From the NCBI GenBank assembly GCA_002471275.1, contig DKPQ01000005.1:558001-622000 (forward strand): a DNA stretch of 64,000 bases, given 5' to 3'. Made by a program: the position numbers and the translations under genes. The notes under the pieces were generated by a model, which was not told the origin of the DNA, did no database searches, and saw only the letters and a program-made list of their open reading frames with translations. Position 1 is the stretch's first letter. The number at the start of each line of letters is the position of its first letter. Shown here one piece after another: positions 17,574 through 26,311 of this stretch. Source of the DNA: Flammeovirgaceae bacterium UBA7330. GTDB taxonomy: Bacteria > Bacteroidota > Bacteroidia > Cytophagales > Cyclobacteriaceae.

Positions 17574-19121
17574 ATGAGTTTAGAAATAAAAGTCCCGTCG
17601 GTAGGCGAATCTATCTCGGAAGTTACCATTGCGAGCTGGAACAAAAAGGACGGTGAGTATGTGGAAATGGATGAGGTTCTCTGCGAGCTGGAATCTGATA
17701 AAGCAACATTTGAAGTGACTGCTGAAACGTCCGGTGTTTTGCATATCAAGGCGCAGGAAGGTGACACCTTAGATATTGGTGCATTGCTTTGCGAAATTGA
17801 TGATTCTGCCAAGTCAAACGGACAGTCAGAATCCAAGGCAGCAGCTAAGGAAGAGAAACCTGCCAAAGCGGAGGAAGCTTCGTCCGAACCAAAATCCACA
17901 GGCAATGTAGTAGAGATGAAGGTCCCTGCAGTTGGGGAATCTATCAATGAGGTGACCATTGCTTCCTGGTCTAAGAAAGACGGGGATTTTGTGGAGTTAG
18001 ATGAAGTGATTGCAGAGATAGAGTCTGATAAAGCCACCTTCGAGCTGACTGCCGAAGCATCCGGGATCTTAAAGATCGTTGTGAAGGAAGGCGAGACTGT
18101 AGACATTGGTGCCCTGATCTGTAAGATCGAGGAAATGGAAGGTGGTTCATCCGCTCAGCCGGCTTCTTCAGGTAGTGATGCACCTGCAGCTCAGTCCGCT
18201 CCTGCAGAACAGAAAGAGGGATCTTATGCGGCTGGTCATGCGTCACCCGCTGCAGCTAAGATCATGGAAGAAAAGGGAATTAAGAGCGAAGACATCAAAG
18301 GTACTGGTCGCGATGGAAGGATCACCAAAGAAGATGCCTTAAATGCTCAAAAAGCCGAGAAACCAGCTGCAGCAACCAAGCCCGTGGCTGAAGGAGCACC
18401 TGTGTTGTCCGCGCCTGGTAGCAGAGCTCAGCGCCGTGAAAAGATGACCTCTCTGAGAAAGACCATCTCGAAGCGTCTGGTTTCAGTGAAGAATGAAACT
18501 GCCATGTTGACCACCTTCAATGAGGTGAACATGGGCCCTATCATGGAGTTGAGGAAAAAATATAAAGAGGCTTTCAAAGAAAAGTACGAGGTAGGATTGG
18601 GTTTTATGTCATTCTTTGGCAAAGCTTGTAGCATGGCACTGAAGGAATGGCCTGCTGTAAATGCCATGATTGATGGTGAAGAGATTGTTTATAATGACTA
18701 TGCGGATATTTCCATTGCGGTATCCACTCCGAAAGGACTGGTGGTGCCAGTGATCAGGAATGCAGAGTCCCTGAGCTTCGATCAGTTTGAAAAAGAAGTG
18801 ATCAGGCTGGCAGTGAAAGCCAGGGATGGCAAACTGAGCATTGACGAGATGCAGGGAGGTACATTTACCATTACCAATGGTGGTATTTTCGGGTCTATGC
18901 TTTCTACTCCGATCATCAATGCACCGCAAGCGGCTATCCTGGGTATGCACAATATCGTAGAAAGGCCGGTTGCAGTGAATGGTGAGGTAAAGATCCAACC
19001 AATTATGTACGTGGCATTGTCTTATGATCACAGGATCATTGATGGAAGAGAATCAGTAAGCTTTTTAGTGCGAGTGAAGGAGTTGTTGGAAGATCCTACC
19101 AGATTGTTGCTAGGAGTTTAA
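17574..19121 (+). CDS. sucB: Dihydrolipoamide succinyltransferase (E2), two lipoyl domains
   Basis: The 515-residue E2 core has two N-terminal lipoyl domains, with lipoylated lysines predicted at K43 and K153, each in ESDKATFE. Ala/Glu/Pro-rich linkers follow, then a peripheral subunit-binding domain near 223-262 (ASPAAAKIMEEKGI, GTGRDGRITKEDA) and the catalytic acyltransferase domain ending in SYDHRIIDGRE. Most proteobacterial SucB proteins have one lipoyl domain, so the duplication is a feature of this lineage. Two-lipoyl E2s also occur in pyruvate and branched-chain complexes, but the 11-bp spacing to sucA supports the succinyl role. Confidence 0.95.
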   Translation: MSLEIKVPSVGESISEVTIASWNKKDGEYVEMDEVLCELESDKATFEVTAETSGVLHIKAQEGDTLDIGALLCEIDDSAKSNGQSESKAAAKEEKPAKAEEASSEPKSTGNVVEMKVPAVGESINEVTIASWSKKDGDFVELDEVIAEIESDKATFELTAEASGILKIVVKEGETVDIGALICKIEEMEGGSSAQPASSGSDAPAAQSAPAEQKEGSYAAGHASPAAAKIMEEKGIKSEDIKGTGRDGRITKEDALNAQKAEKPAAATKPVAEGAPVLSAPGSRAQRREKMTSLRKTISKRLVSVKNETAMLTTFNEVNMGPIMELRKKYKEAFKEKYEVGLGFMSFFGKACSMALKEWPAVNAMIDGEEIVYNDYADISIAVSTPKGLVVPVIRNAESLSFDQFEKEVIRLAVKARDGKLSIDEMQGGTFTITNGGIFGSMLSTPIINAPQAAILGMHNIVERPVAVNGEVKIQPIMYVALSYDHRIIDGRESVSFLVRVKELLEDPTRLLLGV

Positions 19122-19164
19122 TTATTTTTAACCAGGACATCGTCCTGATACTTATTATTTACCT

Positions 19165-20559
19165 ATGGATTACGATGTTACAGTGATCGGATCAGGTCCC
19201 GGTGGGTACGTTGCAGCAATTCGTTGCGCCCAGCTTGGAATGAAAACAGCAATCATCGAAAAATATGATACCCTGGGGGGTACCTGTCTCAATGTGGGAT
19301 GTATTCCATCCAAAGCATTGCTGGATTCCTCTGAGCACTTCCACAATGCTTCGCATACCTTCAAAGAGCATGGTATCGATATCCCTGCACCTAAAGTCAA
19401 CCTAAAGCAGATGATTACCAGAAAGGATGACGTGGTGAAGCAGAATGTGGATGGGATTTCTTTTCTGATGAAGAAAAATAAGATTGATGTGCTCACTGGA
19501 GTAGGATCATTCAAAGACAAGAACACCATCGAGGTAAATGGTAAGAGTAAAAAGACCATTACCACGGAAAAGGTGATCATTGCTACGGGCAGCAAGCCCG
19601 CATCCCTGCCATTTATCACACTGGACAAAGACCGGGTGATCACCAGTACGGAGTCGCTCAACCTGAAAGAGGTTCCGAAGAATTTAATTGTCATCGGAGG
19701 TGGTGTTATTGGTCTGGAATTGGGGTCAGTCTATGCTCGTCTGGGTGCCAAGGTGACTGTGATAGAATTTCTGGACAGCATCATTCCTACCATGGATGTG
19801 ACGATGGGCAAGGAGCTACAGAAATCCCTGAAAAAATTGGGGTTTGAGTTTTACCTGAGTCATAAAGTGACATCAGTTGAGAAAAAAGGTAAAACAGTGA
19901 CCGTAAAAGCCGAAGATAAAGATGGCAAGACGGTTGATTTCAAAGGAGATTATTGTCTGGTATCCATTGGTAGAAAAGCTTATACAGAAGGTCTTGGATT
20001 AGATAAAGTAGGTATTGAGACGGATAAGCAGGGAAGGATAGAAGTGGATGACCATCTCAAGACAAAAGTTGACAACATTTACGCCATTGGAGATGTAGTG
20101 AAAGGTGCCATGCTTGCGCACAAAGCTGAGGAAGAAGGCACTTTTGTGGCAGAGACTATCGCCGGGCAAAAGCCACACATCCATTATCACCTGATCCCTG
20201 GTGTGGTTTATACCTGGCCAGAAGTTGCTTCTGTAGGATATACGGAACAGCAGCTTAAGGAAGCAGGACGTCAGATCAAGGTTGGTTCATTCCCATACAA
20301 AGCGCTGGGTCGTGCACGGGCCAGCATGGACGTAGATGGGCTGGTGAAAGTAATTGCTGACAAGAATACAGATGAAATCCTTGGCATGCATATAATCGGT
20401 GCGCGAGCAGCTGATATGATTGCTGCCGGAGTCACAGCCATGGAATTCAGGGCTTCTGCAGAAGATGTTTCACGCATGTCTCATGCACATCCTACCTATA
20501 TGGAGGCAGTAAGGGAGGCTTGCCTGGCGGCAACAGATAACAGGCCTATACATATGTAA
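19165..20559 (+). CDS. lpdA: Dihydrolipoyl dehydrogenase (E3)
   Basis: This 464-residue flavoprotein reoxidises dihydrolipoamide on E2 with NAD+. It has the FAD motif GSGPGGYVAAI, the redox disulfide C41/C46 (GGTCLNVGCIPSK), an NAD-binding motif GGGVIGLELGSVYARLGA and the C-terminal His-Glu pair in SHAHPTYMEA. It lies 43 bp after sucB as the third gene of the complex. It may also serve other 2-oxoacid dehydrogenases or glycine cleavage. Confidence 0.96.
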   Translation: MDYDVTVIGSGPGGYVAAIRCAQLGMKTAIIEKYDTLGGTCLNVGCIPSKALLDSSEHFHNASHTFKEHGIDIPAPKVNLKQMITRKDDVVKQNVDGISFLMKKNKIDVLTGVGSFKDKNTIEVNGKSKKTITTEKVIIATGSKPASLPFITLDKDRVITSTESLNLKEVPKNLIVIGGGVIGLELGSVYARLGAKVTVIEFLDSIIPTMDVTMGKELQKSLKKLGFEFYLSHKVTSVEKKGKTVTVKAEDKDGKTVDFKGDYCLVSIGRKAYTEGLGLDKVGIETDKQGRIEVDDHLKTKVDNIYAIGDVVKGAMLAHKAEEEGTFVAETIAGQKPHIHYHLIPGVVYTWPEVASVGYTEQQLKEAGRQIKVGSFPYKALGRARASMDVDGLVKVIADKNTDEILGMHIIGARAADMIAAGVTAMEFRASAEDVSRMSHAHPTYMEAVREACLAATDNRPIHM

Positions 20560-20572
20560 TAGGCCTCGTACT

Positions 20573-20785
20573 TTATTTCATGGATTTGTAAGTTCTGAGG
20601 ATGCCCACGACACCTACGAGTATGCCTGCACCCAGACAAACATAGTACCAGGGCTCGGATAGTGTGTAACCTCCGGAGAAGGTATTGCCAATAACCTTTC
20701 CCAGATCTTTGGGTGAATGAGATTCGGCCCAATAAATGAGAAAGATACCCAATGCGATCATAATAATTCCAAATCCTGCTTTCAT
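20573..20785 (-). CDS. Small two-helix membrane protein
   Basis: The 70-residue product has two hydrophobic helices (FGIIMIALGIFLIYWAES and YVCLGAGILVGVVGIL) joined by a polar loop with GNTFSGGYT. It somewhat resembles short DUF3185-type proteins, but I cannot assign it. It is convergent with lpdA, 13 bp away, and lies downstream of a terminator that separates it from the VOC operon. Confidence 0.6.
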   Translation of the reverse strand: MKAGFGIIMIALGIFLIYWAESHSPKDLGKVIGNTFSGGYTLSEPWYYVCLGAGILVGVVGILRTYKSMK

Positions 20786-20822
20786 CTGTGAATCTTTGTT
20801 GTTGTAACGAATCTACCAGAAT

Positions 20823-20858
20823 AAAAAAAAGGGACAAATAATTTCGTCCCTTTTTTCA
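20823..20858 (-). terminator. Terminator of the WYL/GyrI-like/VOC operon
   Basis: An A8 run, GGGAC (20831-20835), a loop, GTCCC (20846-20850) and a T6 run form a symmetrical hairpin. It lies 20 bp after the VOC gene stop, reading leftward, and would work in either direction. Confidence 0.8.
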
Positions 20859-20878
20859 TACCCTGAACATAAGTAAGA

Positions 20879-21241
20879 CTAGATCCTGAAGCCAGGATTA
20901 TAGATGATCCCGATGATGTTGTCCCATGGATCTTTCAGGGATGCTACCCTGATATCACCTCCTACACTCATTATGTCTTCAAAGGGTTTAGCTCCTTTGG
21001 CTACCAGGTCGGCATGAGCAGTTTCTATGTCCTCAACACCCCAATAGGAATAAATATTTTCAGACTTTTGATTTGTTGATTCCCCCGGGATCAGGCCAAG
21101 CTCATAACCTGCAACATTGAATCCCGCATAGAAAGGCTCATCAAAATAGGGTTCTGTCTCGAAGGCTTTAGCATACCATTCCATAGCTTCCTGCAGATTT
21201 GGGACCTGGTAAATAGTTGTTCTTAATCCAATTGATTTCAT
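20879..21241 (-). CDS. VOC-superfamily (glyoxalase-like) protein
   Basis: This 120-residue protein has the paired beta-alpha-beta-beta-beta modules of the vicinal oxygen chelate fold: the opening TTIYQVPNLQEAMEWYAKAF and the closing ASLKDPWDNIIGIIYNP. Members bind metals and act as isomerases, dioxygenases or resistance proteins; this one is generic. It lies 5 bp after the GyrI-like gene, in an operon headed by the WYL regulator, which suggests a response to a small molecule. Confidence 0.85.
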   Translation of the reverse strand: MKSIGLRTTIYQVPNLQEAMEWYAKAFETEPYFDEPFYAGFNVAGYELGLIPGESTNQKSENIYSYWGVEDIETAHADLVAKGAKPFEDIMSVGGDIRVASLKDPWDNIIGIIYNPGFRI

Positions 21242-21246
21242 CTTAA

Positions 21247-21900
21247 TTACTTTTTGGCTATCGGATATCTAATGATAGTCTTCAGCTTTTCCTGCGCATT
21301 TTTCATCGGATCCTTCAGGTAAATCTCATGATGATGTCCGTTTATCCTCATCCCTTCCTGCTCGATAAATGCGTAGAGCTTTTCAATCGTAGGACCTTCA
21401 GCATCATACGAGCCTGTGTGAAGGATCTGAGCGCAGGTTCCTTCATTGATCAGCTCATAGCGTACCTGATCGATGTTACTGAGTTCGGGTTTCCTGCTTT
21501 TCAGAGATTCAATGGTGCGGTGGAAGTGGTCACCTTCAATAAAATCCGGCATCCTCACCATGATTTTCCAGTTCCACTGTTCTTTAGGTACTTTCAGAAA
21601 GTCATCCATTTTTTTCACTACTGGATCAATCCACCACTGTCCTTCCATCTTTGGAACGACAAAGTCATTGTCTTCAGCCTTAGCCAGGAACTTGATGCCA
21701 TAGACCGTAGCATATAAGGCCTCAATAGCTTGCATGAACCTCAGATCAGCAGGACTGCTTTGTCCCTGCATAGTGACATAAAAGTAGGAATCCAGGTCAA
21801 TGATAGCTGGAGCCTTCTTTGCTGTGTAATAAGTCTTGTCAACCTTTTTAAGGTCTAGTTTTTCAATCATTGTTTCCATAATACTTTCTTTTTTCTTCAA
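21247..21900 (-). CDS. GyrI-like (small-molecule-binding) domain protein
   Basis: The 217-residue protein has the GyrI-like pattern FYVTMQGQSSP, then IEALYATVYGIKF and an EGQWW segment, ending in a second SHS2-type module with HHHEIYLKDP. Such domains bind hydrophobic ligands and some act as cyclopropane hydrolases. The start may be internal: ATGs at codons 8 and 11 precede IEKLDLKKV. It is the second gene of the WYL-regulator operon, 57 bp after it. Confidence 0.85.
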   Translation of the reverse strand: MKKKESIMETMIEKLDLKKVDKTYYTAKKAPAIIDLDSYFYVTMQGQSSPADLRFMQAIEALYATVYGIKFLAKAEDNDFVVPKMEGQWWIDPVVKKMDDFLKVPKEQWNWKIMVRMPDFIEGDHFHRTIESLKSRKPELSNIDQVRYELINEGTCAQILHTGSYDAEGPTIEKLYAFIEQEGMRINGHHHEIYLKDPMKNAQEKLKTIIRYPIAKK

Positions 21901-21957
21901 AGAAATTCGTCTGAGTGACAGCCCTATGTCACTGGAATATCAAAAAGTGAAAAAAAA

Positions 21958-22932
21958 TCAGAGAGATACCGGAGATGGCAAATTCAGGTAGTGCTGTTGC
22001 AGCTCAACTACCAGCTTTTCGACTACTAATTGTAATTCATCCGGTGAGATGATGGTGACATCTTTGCCAAACATGAGTAGCCAGCGAGCAAAAAAATCAT
22101 AGGAGGGAGTATAAAATTTCATTTCTACCATGTCGCCAATGATACTTTCTCCTGCGTAACCATAGTAATATTTTTGATTCCCAATGTATCGGCCAACTCT
22201 CTTTGGAACACGAATGATTACTTCACGGGTTTCAGTTCCAACAATCATTTGCTCAAGAAACGCCGAAAAGGATGGATGCTCAGTGCGATCATATTTTTCC
22301 ACCAGCAGTTTGCAATTGGTTATCCTGTCACATCTGAAGTCACGCATACTTTTCCTCAACCTGCAGTAGGCGATGAGGTGCCATCGGCTTGAATAGTAAA
22401 CCAATCCCAATGGTTCAATATCTCTTTTGGTAGATTGGTCTTTATAGTTAGCGTAATATTCTATGCTCAGTACGCTTTGCTCAGCCAGTGCATTTTGAAT
22501 AGTAGAGATATATGAATTTGGAAATTCATTGTTATTTCTTGAAAAAGGCACGACAGAAATATTTTCTTCCAATGAGCTGAGATAATTTTTATCGGCATAT
22601 TTCAGGACGGCCCTTACTTTGTGCATGGCTTCATCAAAGTTTTTTACAACCTCTTGGTCAGCCTGATGTTTGATGAACTTGGATCCCAGAAGGAGCGCGG
22701 CTGCTTCATCTTTATTGAAAACCACCGGGGGAAGATGATAGCCTTCCACTACAAAATAGCCCGAACCAGCATCACCTCCGATGGGTATTCCTGACTCTAT
22801 CAACGACCTTATGTCCCTGAAAATGGTCCTGGGGCTCACCATAAAGCGATCCACCAGGTTTTCAATGGTTACCCGTGGTTTGCCCTGCAATTGAATAAGA
22901 ATAGCATTGAGTCTGTCAATCCTGTTCATCAA
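21958..22932 (-). CDS. WYL-domain transcriptional regulator (YafY/DeoR-like)
   Basis: This 324-residue protein has an N-terminal HTH_11 domain (IENLVDRFMVSPRTIFRDIRSL), a linker GGDAGSGYFV and a WYL domain with SIEYYANYKD, YYSSRWHLIAYCRLR and the C-terminal WCX part. WYL regulators sense nucleic-acid-like or small ligands. It heads an operon with the GyrI-like and VOC genes. A TATATTTG element (complement of 22934-22941) ends one base upstream of the first ATG, so the message may be nearly leaderless from the second ATG. Confidence 0.9.
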   Translation of the reverse strand: MMNRIDRLNAILIQLQGKPRVTIENLVDRFMVSPRTIFRDIRSLIESGIPIGGDAGSGYFVVEGYHLPPVVFNKDEAAALLLGSKFIKHQADQEVVKNFDEAMHKVRAVLKYADKNYLSSLEENISVVPFSRNNNEFPNSYISTIQNALAEQSVLSIEYYANYKDQSTKRDIEPLGLVYYSSRWHLIAYCRLRKSMRDFRCDRITNCKLLVEKYDRTEHPSFSAFLEQMIVGTETREVIIRVPKRVGRYIGNQKYYYGYAGESIIGDMVEMKFYTPSYDFFARWLLMFGKDVTIISPDELQLVVEKLVVELQQHYLNLPSPVSL

Positions 22933-22960
22933 TCAAATATAAAAAGGGAGACAGCAAAAG

Positions 22961-22992
22961 AAAAAGCCCCTACTCTTACAAGAAGAGTAGGG
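22961..22992 (-). terminator. Hairpin with U tract upstream of the WYL regulator
   Basis: A perfect 10-bp stem (22968-22977 with 22983-22992) and 5-nt loop are followed, on the minus strand, by GCTTTTTCTTTTG. It terminates something transcribed leftward, possibly a small RNA or read-through from the carB promoter region, or it attenuates the regulator gene. No gene sits just upstream on that strand. Confidence 0.65.
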
Positions 22993-23149
22993 TTAGATTA
23001 AGTGATTAAGAACCAGCTTATTGAACCGGTCGGTGGTTAAAATTGGGGATGGAATTGGATTTAAGCAAGTCATAAGGAACGGTTCATGAGATTTGTAGAT
23101 AACGATAAATGACTTACTTGCCAAGTGATTTTGAGATTTTCAGATATTG

Positions 23150-23182
23150 CTTGAATTAAATCGGATGGCTGACTTATTTTTG
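23150..23182 (+). promoter_or_regulatory. Promoter of carB
   Basis: TATTTTTG (23175-23182) matches TAnnTTTG, with CTTG at 23150-23153 as a -33-like element and a 21-bp spacer. Transcription should start about 30 bp before the ATG at 23218. Confidence 0.5.
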
Positions 23183-23217
23183 CCCCAATTTGTACCTACC
23201 AAAATAAACCTCTTTAG

Positions 23218-26031
23218 ATGCCAAAGAATCCCGACATCAAATCAGTACTAATAATAGGAAGTGGACCAATCATCATTGGCCAGGCTTGTGAATTCGATTA
23301 TTCAGGTTCGCAGGCTGCCAGGTCATTGAGGGAAGAAGGTATAGAAGTTACGCTGATCAACAGCAATCCGGCGACGATCATGACTGATCCGGTAACTGCA
23401 GATAACATCTACCTGAAGCCACTTACCAAGCAGTCCATCAAAGAAATATTAAAAAAGCATAAGATTGATGCCGTCCTTCCGACCATGGGAGGTCAAACAG
23501 CCCTCAATCTGGCCATCGATTGTGAAAAAGCCGGAATTTGGGACAAGTTCGGAGTGAAAATGATTGGAGTGGATATCGGCGCCATCGAGACCACCGAGGA
23601 CAGGGAGAAGTTCCGATTGAAAATGAATGAAATCGGAGTGGGGGTCTGCCTGGGAGAAACGGCTACGTCTTTTTTGACTGGAAAAGAAATTGCCCAGGAC
23701 ATTGGATTTCCACTGGTAATCAGACCATCTTATACACTGGGTGGTTACGGAGGCGGATTCGTTGATAATGCAGATGAATTCGACAAAGCCCTCAACGCTG
23801 GTCTGCAGGCATCACCAATCCATGAAGTGCTCATTGAGCAGTCGATCATGGGCTGGAAAGAATATGAGCTGGAGCTGCTTCGAGATAATGCAGGTAATAT
23901 CATCATTATCTGTTCTATAGAAAACTTTGATCCCATGGGAGTTCATACGGGGGATTCAATCACTGTTGCCCCCGCGATGACGCTTCCTGATACGGTGTAT
24001 CAAAACATGCGGGATCTTGCCAAGAGAATGATGAATGCCATCGGTCAATTTGCCGGAGGGTGTAACGTGCAGTTTGCGGTAAATCCTGAAACTGACGACA
24101 TCATAGGTATCGAGATCAACCCACGGGTATCAAGGTCATCAGCACTGGCATCTAAGGCTACAGGATATCCGATCGCGAAGATTGCTGCAAAGCTGGCAAT
24201 AGGATATAACCTGGATGAACTAAAAAATCAAATCACCAAAACCACTTCTGCTTACTTCGAGCCTGCACTTGATTATGTGATCGTAAAAGTGCCACGATGG
24301 AATTTTGACAAGTTTCAGGGATCAGATAGAAAGCTGGGGCTTCAAATGAAATCTGTGGGTGAAGCCATGGGTATTGGAAGAAATTTTCAGGAAGCTTTGC
24401 AAAAGGCATGTCAGTCGCTGGAGATCAAGCGAAACGGACTGGGTGCCGATGGGCGCGAACTGAAGAATCAGGAGGAAATCCTTTATAGTCTGGAGCATCC
24501 GAGCTGGAACCGATTGTTCCATATTTATGATGCTTTTAAGCTCGGAATACCCTTTAAGACTATCCAGAACCTCACCAAGATCGACTCCTGGTTTTTACAT
24601 CAGATTGAGGATTTAATCAACCTGGAAAAGAAGATAGAGCAGTACACACTGGATACCTTACCGAGAGAAGTACTCAAAGAGGCCAAAGAGAAAGGTTATG
24701 CCGATCGGCAGATTGCTCACCTTTTGAAGTGCCTGGAGAGTGAAGTCTTCACCAGAAGAAATGATCAGGGGATCAAAAGAGTTTATAAACTGGTGGATAC
24801 GTGTGCAGCTGAGTTTGCAGCCCAGACTCCATACTACTATTCTTCATTTGATGAGGAGAATGAGTCGGAGGCTACTGACAAGGAAAAGATTATCGTGCTG
24901 GGCTCTGGTCCGAACAGGATCGGTCAGGGAATTGAGTTTGATTATTCCTGTGTCCATGGCGTACTTGCTGCCAAGGAATGTGGTTATGAGACCATCATGA
25001 TCAACTGTAATCCCGAGACGGTTTCTACCGATTTTGATATCGCCGACAAGCTCTACTTTGAGCCGGTATTCTGGGAGCATATTTACGATATTATCCTCCA
25101 TGAGAAGCCTATTGGTGTAATTGTTCAGCTCGGAGGTCAAACTGCGTTGAAGTTGGCGGAGAAGCTGGATAGATATGGAATCAAAGTAATTGGCACAAGC
25201 TATGAAGCCCTTGATCTGGCAGAGGACCGGGGGAGATTCTCCGATCTGCTCAAGGAAAACAAAATTCCTTATCCACAATATGGCACAATAGAAGATGCTG
25301 AGTCTGCAATTGAGCTATCCAAGGAGATTGGTTTTCCTCTTTTGGTCCGCCCTAGTTATGTGCTGGGGGGTCAGAGCATGAAAATTGTGATCAATGAGAA
25401 GGAACTCGAACAGCATGTGGTAAACCTGATCAAAGATAAGCAGGACGGAAAGATCCTGTTGGATCACTTCCTTGAAGGAGCCATCGAAGCCGAAGCGGAT
25501 GCTATCTGTGATGGGAAAGATGTATATATCATCGGGATCATGCAGCATATAGAACCAGCCGGGATCCATTCCGGTGATTCTTACGCGGTCCTTCCACCGT
25601 ACAACCTCGGAGATTTCGTGATCAGACAAATAGAAGAGTATACAGTAAAGATTGCCCTGGCACTGAAAACTGTTGGGCTCATCAATATCCAGTTTGCCAT
25701 CAAAGACGATAAGGTATATATCATCGAGGCCAATCCAAGGGCATCGCGGACTGTACCATTTATCTGCAAGGCATATGAGGAACCTTACGTCAACTATGCC
25801 ACCAAGGTGATGCTGGGTAAGAAAAAGGTGAAAGACTTTAAGTTCAATCCTAAGAAGCATGGATATGCCATCAAAGAACCTGTCTTCTCTTTCCACAAGT
25901 TTCCGAATGTAAATAAGGAGTTAGGGCCTGAGATGAAATCAACAGGAGAATCCATCTATTTTATTGATGATTTGATGGATGATTACTTCCTGGAAATTTA
26001 TTCTGAGCGAAACCTATATCTCAGTAGATAA
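23218..26031 (+). CDS. carB: Carbamoyl-phosphate synthase large subunit lacking the regulatory domain
   Basis: The 937-residue enzyme makes carbamoyl phosphate from bicarbonate, ATP and ammonia supplied by CarA, for pyrimidines and arginine. Both ATP-grasp halves are intact: GSGPIIIGQACEFDYSGSQA with GGYGGGFV in the first, GSGPNRIGQGIEFDYSCVHG and LGGQSM in the second, and the metal motifs EINPRVSRSSALASKATGYP and EANPRASRTVP. It stops just after EMKSTGESIYF, where about 130 further residues (the MGS domain binding UMP and ornithine in E. coli) would normally follow. Short CarB proteins are common in Bacteroidota as I recall. carA is not in the window. Confidence 0.96.
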   Translation: MPKNPDIKSVLIIGSGPIIIGQACEFDYSGSQAARSLREEGIEVTLINSNPATIMTDPVTADNIYLKPLTKQSIKEILKKHKIDAVLPTMGGQTALNLAIDCEKAGIWDKFGVKMIGVDIGAIETTEDREKFRLKMNEIGVGVCLGETATSFLTGKEIAQDIGFPLVIRPSYTLGGYGGGFVDNADEFDKALNAGLQASPIHEVLIEQSIMGWKEYELELLRDNAGNIIIICSIENFDPMGVHTGDSITVAPAMTLPDTVYQNMRDLAKRMMNAIGQFAGGCNVQFAVNPETDDIIGIEINPRVSRSSALASKATGYPIAKIAAKLAIGYNLDELKNQITKTTSAYFEPALDYVIVKVPRWNFDKFQGSDRKLGLQMKSVGEAMGIGRNFQEALQKACQSLEIKRNGLGADGRELKNQEEILYSLEHPSWNRLFHIYDAFKLGIPFKTIQNLTKIDSWFLHQIEDLINLEKKIEQYTLDTLPREVLKEAKEKGYADRQIAHLLKCLESEVFTRRNDQGIKRVYKLVDTCAAEFAAQTPYYYSSFDEENESEATDKEKIIVLGSGPNRIGQGIEFDYSCVHGVLAAKECGYETIMINCNPETVSTDFDIADKLYFEPVFWEHIYDIILHEKPIGVIVQLGGQTALKLAEKLDRYGIKVIGTSYEALDLAEDRGRFSDLLKENKIPYPQYGTIEDAESAIELSKEIGFPLLVRPSYVLGGQSMKIVINEKELEQHVVNLIKDKQDGKILLDHFLEGAIEAEADAICDGKDVYIIGIMQHIEPAGIHSGDSYAVLPPYNLGDFVIRQIEEYTVKIALALKTVGLINIQFAIKDDKVYIIEANPRASRTVPFICKAYEEPYVNYATKVMLGKKKVKDFKFNPKKHGYAIKEPVFSFHKFPNVNKELGPEMKSTGESIYFIDDLMDDYFLEIYSERNLYLSR

Positions 26032-26046
26032 GTTAACATACATACT

Positions 26047-26307
26047 ATGTTAAAAATTATTATCATATCCGTATTGGTGATCTACCTTGTTTTTAAGTTG
26101 GTAGGATTCGCCTTTAGGATCATGTTTGGTGCTGCTTATGAGCAACAGAAGAGAGCACGTCAGGGACAGCAGCAATCACAAACTACCAGGCGTAAAGCCC
26201 CCAACAGTAATCTGAACATTGACACACAGCCTGACAATAAGCAGGCAAGATCAAACAAAGAATATAAAGGGGGTGACTACGTGGATTACGAAGAAATAAA
26301 GGAGTAG
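26047..26307 (+). CDS. DUF4834 family small membrane protein
   Basis: This 86-residue protein has one N-terminal membrane helix (IIIISVLVIYLVFKLVGFAF), then a charged Gln-rich stretch and the tail GGDYVDYEEIKE, a pattern seen in the Bacteroidota-specific DUF4834 family. Function unknown. It lies 15 bp after carB and is probably co-transcribed. Confidence 0.8.
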   Translation: MLKIIIISVLVIYLVFKLVGFAFRIMFGAAYEQQKRARQGQQQSQTTRRKAPNSNLNIDTQPDNKQARSNKEYKGGDYVDYEEIKE

Positions 26308-26311
26308 TTGA

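Noticed and set aside
17552..18106. 184-codon leftward Ser-rich ORF opposite sucB
   Set aside because: Shadow of the lipoyl domains; it mirrors their repeats and has no homologous look.
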